A stretch of 25,480 nucleotides of DNA from Acidobacteriota bacterium (GCA_026706225.1 JAPOZE010000167.1:1-25480), one strand, 5' to 3'; shown: positions 7,456 to 14,744, numbered from the stretch's first letter. Program-made: numbers and translations. Notes: generated from the letters alone by a model not told the origin.

Positions 7456-8015
7456 CAGAGCCTCAACTGAGCGTTGTTTCGCTCAGCCCGTTCCCGTGGG
7501 CTTTCGGGTCTCGGTTGGACGCGACACCGGTCGCAGAACGGATCGGTCATGGAAGTCTCTCGACCGCAACGGATGCAGGACCAGAACTCGATCCGGCGCC
7601 AGAGAGTCTCGGTGACGCACCCGCACCGCTCGCACCGCTGGTAGCCGGACCGGAGACGAATCCCCTGACAACGAGCACAGACCCAAGTGATCACCCGGTC
7701 GCTCAGGGAGTTGCCGCGGGCACCCGAACCAGCTGGCGGGGGTCCCTGATCCCCATTCGATCCAGATGGTGGACCGAATGGCTTTGCTACTAGGACGAGA
7801 TTCTCCGGTTGGGGTGGCCGTGGGGATCGAGGCCGATAGAGTCGGCGGTGGCGCAGCTTCCCCGCCCCCCAAGCCATCACCAGGACCGGAATCGCCAAGG
7901 GGAGGATGCGCCAGTCGAAGGAATTGTCCATCCACGAGATGGCGATCCAGAGCCACCACCCCAGCAAGATCGACCAAGCCAGTACCGTCAGAGTCGCTCC
8001 CAACAGTCGAGTCAC
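7452..8015 (-). CDS. Membrane-anchored double zinc-ribbon protein
   Basis: This 187-residue protein starts with GTG at 8015, about five bases after GGGGAGG. Two membrane helices (residues ~4-28 and ~37-53) are followed by a proline-rich linker. A C-terminal cysteine-rich region has four CxxC knuckles: CARC and CERC, then CIRC and CDRC. The spacing is that of two consecutive zinc ribbons. Such ribbons usually mediate protein or nucleic-acid contacts; no enzyme signature is visible. The gene is 50 bases downstream of the 51-aa gene and overlaps the next gene by 4 bases, so the three are an operon. The function is unknown; a cytoplasmic zinc-ribbon scaffold at the membrane is inferred. Confidence 0.8.
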   Translation of the reverse strand: MTRLLGATLTVLAWSILLGWWLWIAISWMDNSFDWRILPLAIPVLVMAWGAGKLRHRRLYRPRSPRPPQPENLVLVAKPFGPPSGSNGDQGPPPAGSGARGNSLSDRVITWVCARCQGIRLRSGYQRCERCGCVTETLWRRIEFWSCIRCGRETSMTDPFCDRCRVQPRPESPRERAERNNAQLRLW

Positions 8016-8064
8016 ACGGCCTCCCCGTTGTCCTCACCGAGGCCGAAAACGCCGATTCTTGGAC

Positions 8065-8220
8065 CTATATCCACTTGGTCGCATTGGGGTCGTTGGAAGG
8101 CGGGGAATTGGAAGGGGATTCAGGTGCTGCGGACCCACGATGGAGCGCTCGCACGGTGGCAGGCCCGAAAAACACCGCGCCCACGATCACAAGACCGAGC
8201 AGTTCTGGATTCAACGCCAT
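8065..8220 (-). CDS. 51-residue single-pass membrane protein
   Basis: The ATG at 8220 follows a strong AAAGGAGAGG site, which decides the start against longer upstream readings of the same frame. The protein is MALNPELLGLVIVGAVFFGP, then a short basic turn (ATVRALHRG) and a Ser/Pro/Asn-rich tail (APESPSNSPPSNDPN). One N-terminal membrane helix ending in FG followed by a polar tail superficially recalls TatA-type proteins, but the amphipathic helix and conserved lysines of TatA are lacking, so I leave it unnamed. It is the first gene of the operon that continues with the zinc-ribbon and polytopic membrane proteins. Confidence 0.65.
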   Translation of the reverse strand: MALNPELLGLVIVGAVFFGPATVRALHRGSAAPESPSNSPPSNDPNATKWI

Positions 8221-8491
8221 GGGACCTCTCCTTTCCGATCGGTCCGCGTGCCCGGTTCGTAGATCCCGGATGAAGGCTCGGGGCGTCAGGCCCTGTTCGG
8301 TCGAACTCCCGCAAGCCCTCGGTGCCCCCCATGGGCACCCTGACACCCCAAATCACAGTAGCAGACCCCGACGACAGTACGGTTCCAGGAGTTTCTCCCC
8401 GGTCGATCCGTTGCGCGAAGTGCAGACCAAGGGGGATCCATACCGGCGGCGGGGGAGAGCGTCAGGCCCCATTGAATATCATTAGCACCCT

Positions 8492-9478
8492 GTGATGAGC
8501 GACACGGGCCTCGCCCTTTCCACCCCAGAGCCGCTAGAGCGCAAGAATCCTGGAACGGAATTTCCGGCGGTCCTCACGCGCGCCGGCACCGCCGCCTGCT
8601 TTGCCGCGGACGAGTTCTTTCGGGCGCGACTCTCGAATCCGCATACCCGGAGAGCGTACGCTCGCCATGTGAGTCGGTTCCTCACCTGGTGCGAGGACCA
8701 GGCACTCGAACTCCGCCAGGTGAGTCCAGGCCTGGCCGGTCGCTTCATCGACCAGTTGCCGGGCGGCGCTCCCAGCAAGAACCAGGCCCTGGCGGGACTG
8801 CGCCATTTCTTCGACGCGCTCGTCGCCCGCCATGCGGTGATCATCAATCCCTTCCAGTCGGTCCGCAGGATCCGGTACCCGGCCGGGGAGGGCCGGACCC
8901 CCGAGGCGAGTGTCGACCAGGCGCGCCAACTGCTCGCCTCTATCCAGACGAACCATGTATTCGGGCTGCGGGACCGGGCGGTGCTCGGGACCCTGATCTA
9001 CACGGGGGCCCGCGTCGGGGCCGTCAGCCGGCTCCGGTTCCAGGACCTGCGGGATAACGGCAACTACCGGTCGCTGCAGTTTGCGGAAAAAGGGGGCAAG
9101 GTCCGGGAGATCCCGGTGCGGATCGACCTGGACGAATGGATCGCGGCCTACATCGAAAGAGCCGGGCTCACCGAGGCCCCCAAGGCCTCGCCGCTGTTTC
9201 GGGCAGGAGAGCGCCGATTCAGCCCGCTGACCGAGCGACCGCTCTCGCCCCGCGCCGTAGAGGACATGCTCAAGCGCCGGCTGGCCGAAGCCGGACTGCC
9301 GAAGATCCTCTCGCCCCATTCCTTCCGGGTCCTGGTGGTCACGGACCTGCTCTCCCAGAACGTTCCGCTCGAGGACGTCCAGTACCTGGCCGGGCACGCC
9401 CAGCCCCGCACCACCCAGATCTACGACCGACGCCGCAGACGCGTCACCCGCAACCTCGTCGAGCGCATCTCCGTCTGA
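8492..9478 (+). CDS. Tyrosine recombinase/integrase (XerC/D-like)
   Basis: This 328-residue phage/plasmid-type integrase starts at GTG 8492 or ATG 8495. An N-terminal SAM-like core-binding domain (NPHTRRAYARHVSRFLTWC) precedes the catalytic domain. Active-site residues are all visible: R174 in TGARVGAVSRL, a Lys in the EKGGK turn (200/203), H276 and R279 in HSFRVLVVTDLL, H302 in LAGHAQPRTTQ and the nucleophile Y311 in IYDRR. It catalyses strand exchange at short recombination sites and appears functional. A degraded close relative lies at 17978-18223. I found no obvious attachment-site duplication next to it. The ECF sigma gene follows 115 bases downstream on the same strand. Confidence 0.92.
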   Translation: MMSDTGLALSTPEPLERKNPGTEFPAVLTRAGTAACFAADEFFRARLSNPHTRRAYARHVSRFLTWCEDQALELRQVSPGLAGRFIDQLPGGAPSKNQALAGLRHFFDALVARHAVIINPFQSVRRIRYPAGEGRTPEASVDQARQLLASIQTNHVFGLRDRAVLGTLIYTGARVGAVSRLRFQDLRDNGNYRSLQFAEKGGKVREIPVRIDLDEWIAAYIERAGLTEAPKASPLFRAGERRFSPLTERPLSPRAVEDMLKRRLAEAGLPKILSPHSFRVLVVTDLLSQNVPLEDVQYLAGHAQPRTTQIYDRRRRRVTRNLVERISV

Positions 9479-9557
9479 CGTCCGGATCCGGCCGCAACGG
9501 GCGAAGGGACCGGATCCCTTCCCAGCGCTGCCCGAATAGTTCCAGCCTGCCACCGGG

Positions 9558-9569
9558 AGAGGCCCCTCT
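9558..9569. repeat. Palindrome AGAGGCCCCTCT upstream of the sigma gene
   Basis: A 12-bp perfect palindrome ends 24 bases before the sigma factor start and directly abuts a TAGAAT -10-like hexamer (9574-9579). A similar palindrome follows the gene at 10194-10208. It could be an operator, or coincidence. Confidence 0.3.
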
Positions 9570-9592
9570 GAGATAGAATAGATGGACACGCG

Positions 9593-10186
9593 ATGGCTAA
9601 GAGTCTGCGCGTCCTGCCCAACCCGGAACTCAAGCCAGAAGTCACCAACTGTGCCCTCCTGGAAAGCGACATGGAGGGATGGATCGTCTGCTGTTCCCAG
9701 AGGTTCTTCCCTCTGGCTCGGCGCATTGCCGGAGAGGACAGTCTGGCCGAGGACGCGCTTCAGGCCAGCTGGCTCAAGGTCCTGCAATCGATCAACCAAG
9801 CCTACTTCGACGGTCCCAAGGCCTGCCCCTGGGTGGGGAAGATCGTGGCCAACACGGCCAAGAACGTTCGTCATCAGCGCCAACGCCGGAAAGAAGTGCC
9901 TCTCTTCGAGGTCCAGGCACCTGGCCGAACTCCGGAAGACTTGGCGCAAGAAAGGCAGATGCTGACGCTGCTGAGGGAAATGATCTCGCTGCTGCCGGAC
10001 ACCTACCGGCAAGTGATCGAGTTGCGTCTGGTCGAAGGGCTCTCCACCCGGCAGACGGCCGATCTCCTCCATGTTTCTCGTTCGAATGTCTCCTCCCGAT
10101 TGAACCGCGCCGTCAAGCTGCTTCAGCAGCGCCTCGATTCCCGCATCCAATCGGCTCCGTCCAAAGGCCTCAGAGCGAAGGGGTAA
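9593..10186 (+). CDS. ECF-type RNA polymerase sigma factor
   Basis: This 197-residue sigma-24-like factor has a region 2 (residues ~25-95: FFPLARRIAGEDSLAEDALQ, then WLKVLQSI, with a WVGKIVANTAKN segment). An acidic/charged linker follows, then region 4 (~125-180) with LPDTYRQVIELRLVEGLSTR and the HTH ADLLHVSRSNVSSRLNRAV. It should direct RNA polymerase to a small regulon. No anti-sigma gene is adjacent. The next two genes, both exported proteins, carry a shared 34-bp upstream motif, which is the natural candidate for its target. The ribosome site is weak and the leader looks very short if the TAGAAT hexamer is its -10. Confidence 0.9.
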   Translation: MAKSLRVLPNPELKPEVTNCALLESDMEGWIVCCSQRFFPLARRIAGEDSLAEDALQASWLKVLQSINQAYFDGPKACPWVGKIVANTAKNVRHQRQRRKEVPLFEVQAPGRTPEDLAQERQMLTLLREMISLLPDTYRQVIELRLVEGLSTRQTADLLHVSRSNVSSRLNRAVKLLQQRLDSRIQSAPSKGLRAKG

Positions 10187-10193
10187 CCTTCAC

Positions 10194-10208
10194 TCAGAGG
10201 CCCTCTGA
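10194..10208. repeat. Palindrome TCAGAGGCCCTCTGA downstream of the sigma gene
   Basis: This 15-base sequence is a perfect palindrome around a central C, eight bases after the sigma factor stop. It shares the AGAGGCC core with the palindrome at 9558-9569. No T-tract follows, so it is not a typical terminator. Confidence 0.35.
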
Positions 10209-10255
10209 AACCACCTCGGAGCCCCATTTCTCCAGGTTGACTCTCCTCCCGGCGC

Positions 10256-10289
10256 AAAAAATGTGTGACCGATCGCGATTTCAATTGTT
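10256..10289 (+). promoter_or_regulatory. Candidate ECF-sigma promoter motif, copy 1
   Basis: A 34-bp segment starts with six A's and contains TGTGACC and ATCGCGATTTCAA. It aligns without gaps to 10805-10838 with about 28 of 34 identical bases. Both copies are followed 8 bases later by TAGA and then by AAATCCC. The gene start is 86 bases downstream of the segment. Confidence 0.6.
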
Positions 10290-10374
10290 GTACTGAGTAG
10301 AGAGAGCAAATCCCAAGGTTTCTCGATTGGGACGCGGGCAATGAGCACCGAAGTAAAGACAAGGGGGCCAACCC

Positions 10375-10776
10375 ATGCAAAGCATCAGCGTTTCTCTCAC
10401 CATCGCGGTCTTCCTGGCCCTGATTGCTCTGCTTGTCGCCGCCACTGCGGCCCCGGGGGAGATCGTGGGTACGCCTCAGAACGTGAACGGGTCCTCACCT
10501 CCCGGAAAAATCACGGCGATCCAAGAGGAGTCCTACTTGATCGTCGCTACTTATGAGGCGGAAGAAGATGGCCGGTTCCGATTCACAGGCGACTCCATGG
10601 AGTCGCCTCCCGCTGAGCGGGTGATTGCTGCCAGGATCACTGTGAGCTTTACCGTGCCTTTGGGCGAGGACGTGCAAGTCTGGATCGTTGATGCTGAGGG
10701 CAAAGCCGTGGAAGGTGCAGAACTCCGGATCCGCTGCTACGAACCGGAGAAACCCGCTCGGCAGGTCTCATTGTAG
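10375..10776 (+). CDS. Small exported protein, unrecognised
   Basis: This 133-residue protein starts at ATG 10375 after AAGGGGG. A clear signal peptide (VSLTIAVFLALIALLVAATA, with cleavage after ATAA likely) leads into a short mature domain. The domain contains ESYLIVATYEAEEDGRFRF and an all-beta end (ITVSFTVPLGEDVQVWIVDA, then AELRIRCY). This resembles a small carboxypeptidase-regulatory or Ig-like beta fold, but no family is certain. It is probably periplasmic. The conserved upstream motif places it in the same regulon as the following TPR gene. Confidence 0.75.
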   Translation: MQSISVSLTIAVFLALIALLVAATAAPGEIVGTPQNVNGSSPPGKITAIQEESYLIVATYEAEEDGRFRFTGDSMESPPAERVIAARITVSFTVPLGEDVQVWIVDAEGKAVEGAELRIRCYEPEKPARQVSL

Positions 10777-10804
10777 CGAGAAGAACATACCGACGTTCCC
10801 TCCG

Positions 10805-10838
10805 AAAAAAGCTGTGGCCAATCGCGATTTCAAACGTT
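10805..10838 (+). promoter_or_regulatory. Candidate ECF-sigma promoter motif, copy 2
   Basis: This is the partner of the motif at 10256-10289. It contains TGTGGCC and the same ATCGCGATTTCAA block, then TAGA eight bases further and AAATCCC. The gene start is 53 bases downstream of the segment. Confidence 0.6.
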
Positions 10839-10890
10839 TCATCCATTAGACGGGGAAATCCCCGAGACTGATTTCAGGAAAGGAGCGATC

Positions 10891-12000
10891 ATGCGAAAGG
10901 ATATTTCTTGGCGTTCCCAGATGATGTCCAGGCTCACACTGCTGGCCATTGTTCTCTGTTCGGTGGGCCTCGGCGCTCAATCCGCTGAACCGCCTAAAGG
11001 GAATCCGGAGGGTCCATCCAGCGAGAAGAGTGTCTACGACGACCTAAGGACCGGGCGTGAACTCACTTCGGAACAGGTTGAATCGCTCGAAGAAAAACTG
11101 GTGAGCAATCCGAATGACGTGACCTCACGGACGCAGCTTCTCGGATATTACGGGGGCTCTCGGGCGTTGCTCGACGATTCAGCCAAGGCCGCAAAACGTC
11201 GGCATGTCCTGTGGCTCATCCGAAACGCGGCGGACTCCGAAGTCCTGGGACATCCTGAGGCAGGAATTGATCGCATTCTTGATCGGGAGGGTTATTCGCA
11301 GGCCAAGAAGGCCTGGATGGATCAACTCGAAGGTGAACCTGAAAACGCGACGCGGCTGGGGAACGCTGCACGTTTCTTCCTGATCGCTGACCGCAGGACC
11401 TCGATCAAATTGCTTCGACGAGCCCAATCTCTCGATCCGTCCAATCCGAAATGGCCGAAGAAACTGGGGCACGCTTTCGGCCTAGCAGCCGATCGAGGAT
11501 CTGGAGCGATCGACCAGGAGCTCTCCGAAAAGGAGTTGGAACAACTGGAAAAAGCCTATGAACTGTCAGGTGAATCGGGGCGAGACTCACTTCTGGTAGA
11601 CCTCGCGAAAGCGGCATTCGCTGCGGATCGGCTGGACAAGGCTCGCCATTATGCGGAGCTCATGCTGCAAAACACCGAAGCGGGTTGGAACTACGGAAAC
11701 CGAGTCCACCACGGCAACCTCGTACTGGGTCGAATCGCCTTGCGCGAGGGCAACATCGAGGAAGCCAAATCGCGCCTGATTGCCGCCGGCAAGTCACCAG
11801 GCTCGCCCCAACTCAATTCATTCGGTCCGAATATGCTGCTCGCCAAAGCGCTCCTGGAGATCGGCGAACGAGAAATCGTGATTGAGTATTTCGAGCTCTG
11901 CTCGAAGTTTTGGGAAATGCACCGTGGCCGACTGGATGAATGGGGAACTCTCGCGGTGGCGGGGAAGATCCCTGATTTTCGAGGAAACCTTCGCTACTGA
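10891..12000 (+). CDS. Exported TPR-repeat protein
   Basis: This 369-residue protein starts at ATG 10891 behind a strong AGGAAAGGAG site. A signal peptide spans residues ~12-32 (SRLTLLAIVLCSVGLGAQSA). The mature part is alpha-helical with tetratricopeptide-like pairs: SIKLLRRAQSLDPSNPKWPK with LGHAFGLA, LDKARHYAELMLQNTEAGWN, GRIALREGNIEEAKSRLIAA and LLAKALLEIGEREIVIEYFE. TPRs form protein-binding scaffolds, here probably in the periplasm. No catalytic domain is present. The gene ends just before the strong terminator at 12100-12137 and probably closes the sigma-factor cluster. Confidence 0.85.
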   Translation: MRKDISWRSQMMSRLTLLAIVLCSVGLGAQSAEPPKGNPEGPSSEKSVYDDLRTGRELTSEQVESLEEKLVSNPNDVTSRTQLLGYYGGSRALLDDSAKAAKRRHVLWLIRNAADSEVLGHPEAGIDRILDREGYSQAKKAWMDQLEGEPENATRLGNAARFFLIADRRTSIKLLRRAQSLDPSNPKWPKKLGHAFGLAADRGSGAIDQELSEKELEQLEKAYELSGESGRDSLLVDLAKAAFAADRLDKARHYAELMLQNTEAGWNYGNRVHHGNLVLGRIALREGNIEEAKSRLIAAGKSPGSPQLNSFGPNMLLAKALLEIGEREIVIEYFELCSKFWEMHRGRLDEWGTLAVAGKIPDFRGNLRY

Positions 12001-12099
12001 TTGAGGAGCTCGGCAATAGGTCGAGACTGGAATCTCTCCCGGCAAAGAGCGTGCGTGCGCTCCATTGGAAGGGACATTGCTTCACACGAGCTGGCGTTG

Positions 12100-12137
12100 A
12101 GCGGTTGGACGGTCCAAAGTCCAACCGCTGCCTTTTT
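12100..12137 (+). terminator. Strong Rho-independent terminator
   Basis: A perfect 11-bp stem (AGCGGTTGGAC / GTCCAACCGCT) with an 8-base loop is followed by GCCTTTTT. It lies 100 bases after the TPR gene on the plus strand. The minus strand has no T-tract after the stem, so it ends the rightward transcript only. Confidence 0.9.
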
Positions 12138-12147
12138 CCCAGACCGC

Positions 12148-12456
12148 TCAACCGGCATCATCGCCTGGCCACGGCTGGACCACCTGGAAGTCCAGCCGCC
12201 GCACCAGGGACCGGTTCCAGAACCCGTTGACCTTGCTCATCAAGGGACGGGCCATCCCGCGCAGCACCCGCTCCCATTCGCGGCCGGACACGCCGATCTC
12301 CAGGGTGTGCTTTCGCAGGCGCAGCGGAGTCGTCGACGTCGCCAGCCCCTCGCCCACGATCCGGGGCCAGAACTCCTTGAGAAAGATCACCGCCACCTCC
12401 TCGTCCCGAATCGCCTCCTGCACCCAGGGGAGAAAGAGCGGCCCCACCGTCCGCAT
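12148..12456 (-). CDS. dciA: DciA-like protein (DUF721)
   Basis: This 102-residue reading starts from ATG 12456; the frame is open further upstream, but the sequence there lacks coding character. FLKEFWPRIVGEGLATSTTP, then LRLRKHTLEIGVSGREWERV, then LMSKVNGFW and VRRLDFQV match the DUF721/DciA pattern (W..IVG..LA..T.P..L..G.L.V.V....W...L). DciA proteins help load the replicative helicase DnaB in bacteria lacking DnaC. The gene is convergent with the TPR gene, with the terminator between, and divergent from the PNPOx-like gene. No strong ribosome site is visible before 12456, so the start is uncertain. Confidence 0.7.
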   Translation of the reverse strand: MRTVGPLFLPWVQEAIRDEEVAVIFLKEFWPRIVGEGLATSTTPLRLRKHTLEIGVSGREWERVLRGMARPLMSKVNGFWNRSLVRRLDFQVVQPWPGDDAG

Positions 12457-12728
12457 CGGAGATGGGCGTGGATTGCCGAAGGGGTCCCTCTCGCTTGGGC
12501 TGTGGCGGCCATCTCGGGGCGGTGGGGACCACATCGTCCGGCAGTCTACCAAAAGGACCTGGAAGATCTTCCCATCGATCCCGCCTCCCGAAAGAGTTGA
12601 CCACGAGGGGGACAAGAAAGGGTGTTTTCGCCGGCGGAATCGCAGAATCTCACCCGTCTGGCGCAGGTAGTCCAGAACGAGATACCATGACGGAATGTCC
12701 GCTCGGCAATACAGCAGGGAAGGTGGAA

Positions 12729-13340
12729 ATGGCCATTGACACGCTTGAGGCGTTGCGGTCGGTCTATCGTCCTCCGGGCCCACGAGCGGGGCTCAAGATC
12801 CTGGACCAGCTGGACGTGCACTGCCGCAATTTCATCGCCCTGTCCTCCTTCTACGTCATCGCTTCCGCCCGAGCCGACGGGCGAGCGGACGCCTCTCCAC
12901 GGGGTGATCCGCCAGGGTCCCTAGCCTATATCCTGGACGACAAAACGCTGCTGCTGCCGGACCGGCCGGGGAACCGTCAGGTGGACACACTGATGAACTT
13001 GGTGGAATGTCCCCATGTGGGCTTGGTGTTCTTCGTGCCGGGCTTGACCGAAACGCTTCGGATCAATGGGCGGGCGGAGATCTCCACCGACGCGGCACTG
13101 CTGAAGCTGCTGGTCGTCGAGGGCAAGCGTCCCCTCTCCGTCCTCAAGGTAAAGGTCGAGGAAGCGTTCCTCCACTGCGCCAAGGCGTTGATTCGGGCCC
13201 GGCTCTGGGACCCGGAGGCCCAAGTGGAACGCTCCTGCTACCCGACCTACGGTCAGGTGCTCGCAGACCAGATCGCAGGCGTTGAAGCGACCGAGATCGA
13301 TGCCGGAGAAGCGGAGAGCGCCCGAACCGAACTCTTCTGA
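12729..13340 (+). CDS. FMN-binding PNPOx-like split-barrel protein (MSMEG_1061-type)
   Basis: This 203-residue protein starts at ATG 12729 after AGGGAAGGTGG; an ATG at 12687 is in frame but has a weaker site. It opens AIDTLEALRSVYRPP and contains LDVHCRNFIALSSFYVIASA, SPRGDPPGSLAYILDD, TLLLPDRPGNRQVDTL, VGLVFFVPGLTETLRINGRA and a late EAFLHCAKALIRARLWDP. These are the hallmarks of the pyridoxamine 5'-phosphate oxidase-like family typified by MSMEG_1061, small flavin-binding redox proteins of largely unknown substrate. All expected blocks are present, so it appears intact. It is followed 113 bases later by the bactofilin gene. Confidence 0.85.
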   Translation: MAIDTLEALRSVYRPPGPRAGLKILDQLDVHCRNFIALSSFYVIASARADGRADASPRGDPPGSLAYILDDKTLLLPDRPGNRQVDTLMNLVECPHVGLVFFVPGLTETLRINGRAEISTDAALLKLLVVEGKRPLSVLKVKVEEAFLHCAKALIRARLWDPEAQVERSCYPTYGQVLADQIAGVEATEIDAGEAESARTELF

Positions 13341-13453
13341 TCGAACTTCCAGGCGTAGTTTTCCATGGAGCCGCCGCAGATCGGAGCCCCGTCGTCGCTG
13401 GAGCCCGAATGTTACAGTGATTCGGAATCGTAGGCCTCCGTCCGGAACCTGCC

Positions 13454-13954
13454 ATGTGGAGAAAGAAAAAGGCCCCGACCTCCCCGATCTCTCCCACCGT
13501 CCCCATCGCTTCAGGCTCAGCCGGAACGGATCCGGTCGATCGACCTGTCGAACAATCCCTGATCGGGAAATCCCTCGTCTTCAAGGGGGATGTGAGCGGC
13601 ACTCAGGACCTGACGGTCAACGGCCAGCTCGAAGGCTCGGTGTCGATTTCCGGGCACACCTTCACGGTGGGCCGGGAAGGCCGGGTCCAGAGCGACATCC
13701 GGGCCCGGGTGATTCGGATCGAGGGCCGCGTCGACGGCAACCTTCAGGGAGAAGAAGCAGTCTTTCTGGGTTCCTCCGGCGTGGTCCACGGGGATCTCAC
13801 CACGATCCGGGTCAGCCTAAAAGAAGGCTGCCAGCTCCGAGGGCGCGTCCAGGTCGCTGACGAGAGCATCGCGGCGAGCGAACCCTCGGAACCGCTGATC
13901 GTCCGCACGGGTCATGGGACGGATGATCCCGGGGGAGTCACCTCAAAGAGTTAG
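13454..13954 (+). CDS. Bactofilin (polymer-forming cytoskeletal protein)
   Basis: This 166-residue protein has a basic Ser/Pro-rich N-terminus (MWRKKKAPTSPISPT). The bactofilin right-handed beta-helix core covers about residues 35-135: SLIGKSLVFKGDVSGTQDLT, VNGQLEGSVSI, FTVGREGRVQSDIRARVIRI, EGRVDGNLQGEEAVFLGSSG and VVHGDLTT. A short acidic tail follows. Bactofilins self-assemble without nucleotide into membrane-associated filaments that position cell-wall enzymes or other factors. The 3' end overlaps the convergent zinc-ribbon frame by 4 bases. Confidence 0.92.
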   Translation: MWRKKKAPTSPISPTVPIASGSAGTDPVDRPVEQSLIGKSLVFKGDVSGTQDLTVNGQLEGSVSISGHTFTVGREGRVQSDIRARVIRIEGRVDGNLQGEEAVFLGSSGVVHGDLTTIRVSLKEGCQLRGRVQVADESIAASEPSEPLIVRTGHGTDDPGGVTSKS

Positions 13955-14103
13955 GGTTGGCGCGCGGGAGCCGAGGATTCCCCGCAGTGGGGACATCGAC
14001 ACCGAAACCCTTGCCAGCGCCGCCGGCTCCCGACATCCCCTTCCTCAGGACCGCGTGTTGCCCGCAGGTCTCGGCAGCTGGCGCAGGTCCGTTCGAAGCT
14101 CAG
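13951..14103 (-). CDS. Small zinc-ribbon ORF, possibly a frameshifted extension
   Basis: A 50-residue frame contains a complete four-cysteine set (TCASC, then CRCPHC) in a Ser/Arg-rich context. Its only plausible start is a CTG at 14103 that overlaps the TGA stop of the upstream 59-residue zinc-ribbon gene, with AGGAG nine bases earlier. It is therefore either a coupled second protein or the C-terminal half of one protein separated by a -1 shift or sequence error. The stop overlaps the end of the bactofilin gene on the other strand. Confidence 0.45.
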   Translation of the reverse strand: MSFERTCASCRDLRATRGPEEGDVGSRRRWQGFRCRCPHCGESSAPARQP

Positions 14104-14279
14104 GGTTTTGTTCTCCTGGGCGGGTAAGGTTCGCACGGGTTGGCGCACCGGGGACAGGGAGTTCGGTGGCCCTGATAGCCGCAGTGCGGACAGCACCAGG
14201 TGCGCCGGCGGCGAAGCACCTCGGCCGCTTGCTTTGCCGACCGTTGCAAGTTGCCGTTGCGCTTTCCCATGCGGTCCAT
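14100..14279 (-). CDS. Small zinc-ribbon protein
   Basis: A 59-residue protein reads from ATG 14279 (or ATG 14270). It has a basic N-terminus (MGKRNGNLQRSAKQAAEVL) and one four-cysteine knuckle pair, CCPHCGYQGHRTPCPRC, ending in a Pro/Arg tail. It probably binds one zinc and may contact nucleic acid or protein. The ribosome site is weak. The next frame downstream carries another zinc ribbon. Confidence 0.55.
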   Translation of the reverse strand: MDRMGKRNGNLQRSAKQAAEVLRRRRTWCCPHCGYQGHRTPCPRCANPCEPYPPRRTKP

Positions 14280-14744
14280 TCTGTCACGCTGGACTGAAGT
14301 TCCCCTTTCTCGCGGCCTTCGCCGACGCCTTCCCGCAGGGATCAGTGCAATGGTAATGGAGAAGTGAGCGACCCCCTGGGACTTCACGACGATGGGAAAC
14401 GGCGTGGAACACTCCCGGAGGGAGGGTGACGTACCAGGCCCTAAAAAAGGGGGGTCGCTCACTTCTCCCACTCTGACCCCCGAGACTTCACGGGACCTCG
14501 GGGAGGAAGAGGGGAACTCTCAAGGGATCAACAGGATGGCGGGTATGACCCTGTTACACTCGAAGCCCAAAAAGTGGAACACACCCCCCGATGTGCGTGT
14601 GGCATTCTGGGACTTCGCCGCCTCTATGACCCCGGAAGTGGAACACGGCCCGGGAGCGGTCCGACACATTACCGTCAATGGGACTTTCCGTGCTCTTTGC
14701 AGCCCGTGGATCCACAACGTCCACCCGGGACCGGGCGCGTCCCC
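14280..14744. other. Gene-free stretch rich in short repeats
   Basis: No protein or RNA gene is recognisable here. It holds the inverted-repeat element at 14358-14468 and three same-strand copies of GTGGAACAC (14404-14412, 14574-14582, 14638-14646). Two of those copies are preceded by AA or GA and AGTG-like strings. The pattern is that of insertion-element ends without a transposase. Confidence 0.5.
14358..14468. mobile_element. MITE-like element with 19-bp perfect terminal inverted repeats
   Basis: GGAGAAGTGAGCGACCCCC at 14358-14376 is repeated exactly in inverse orientation at 14450-14468, enclosing 73 bases. The interior contains an AAAAAA run and a CTCCC/GGGAG hairpin but no ORF. Length and structure fit a non-autonomous miniature element or the fused ends of an insertion sequence. 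The flanks (GGTAAT and CACTCT) do not show an obvious target duplication. No second copy of the element is in the window. Confidence 0.6.

Noticed and set aside
8065..8220. TatA-like translocase subunit
   Set aside because: Only the short TM helix ending in FG is reminiscent. The amphipathic helix and lysine-rich pattern of TatA are missing.
7766..8485. 239-codon plus-strand frame
   Set aside because: It is antisense to the zinc-ribbon operon, and the Ser/Pro/Arg-rich translation has no coding character.
8534..10150. 538-codon open frame on the minus strand
   Set aside because: It runs antisense through the integrase and the sigma factor genes, both of which have clear family motifs. Its translation is low-complexity and lacks any domain; it is a GC-bias shadow.
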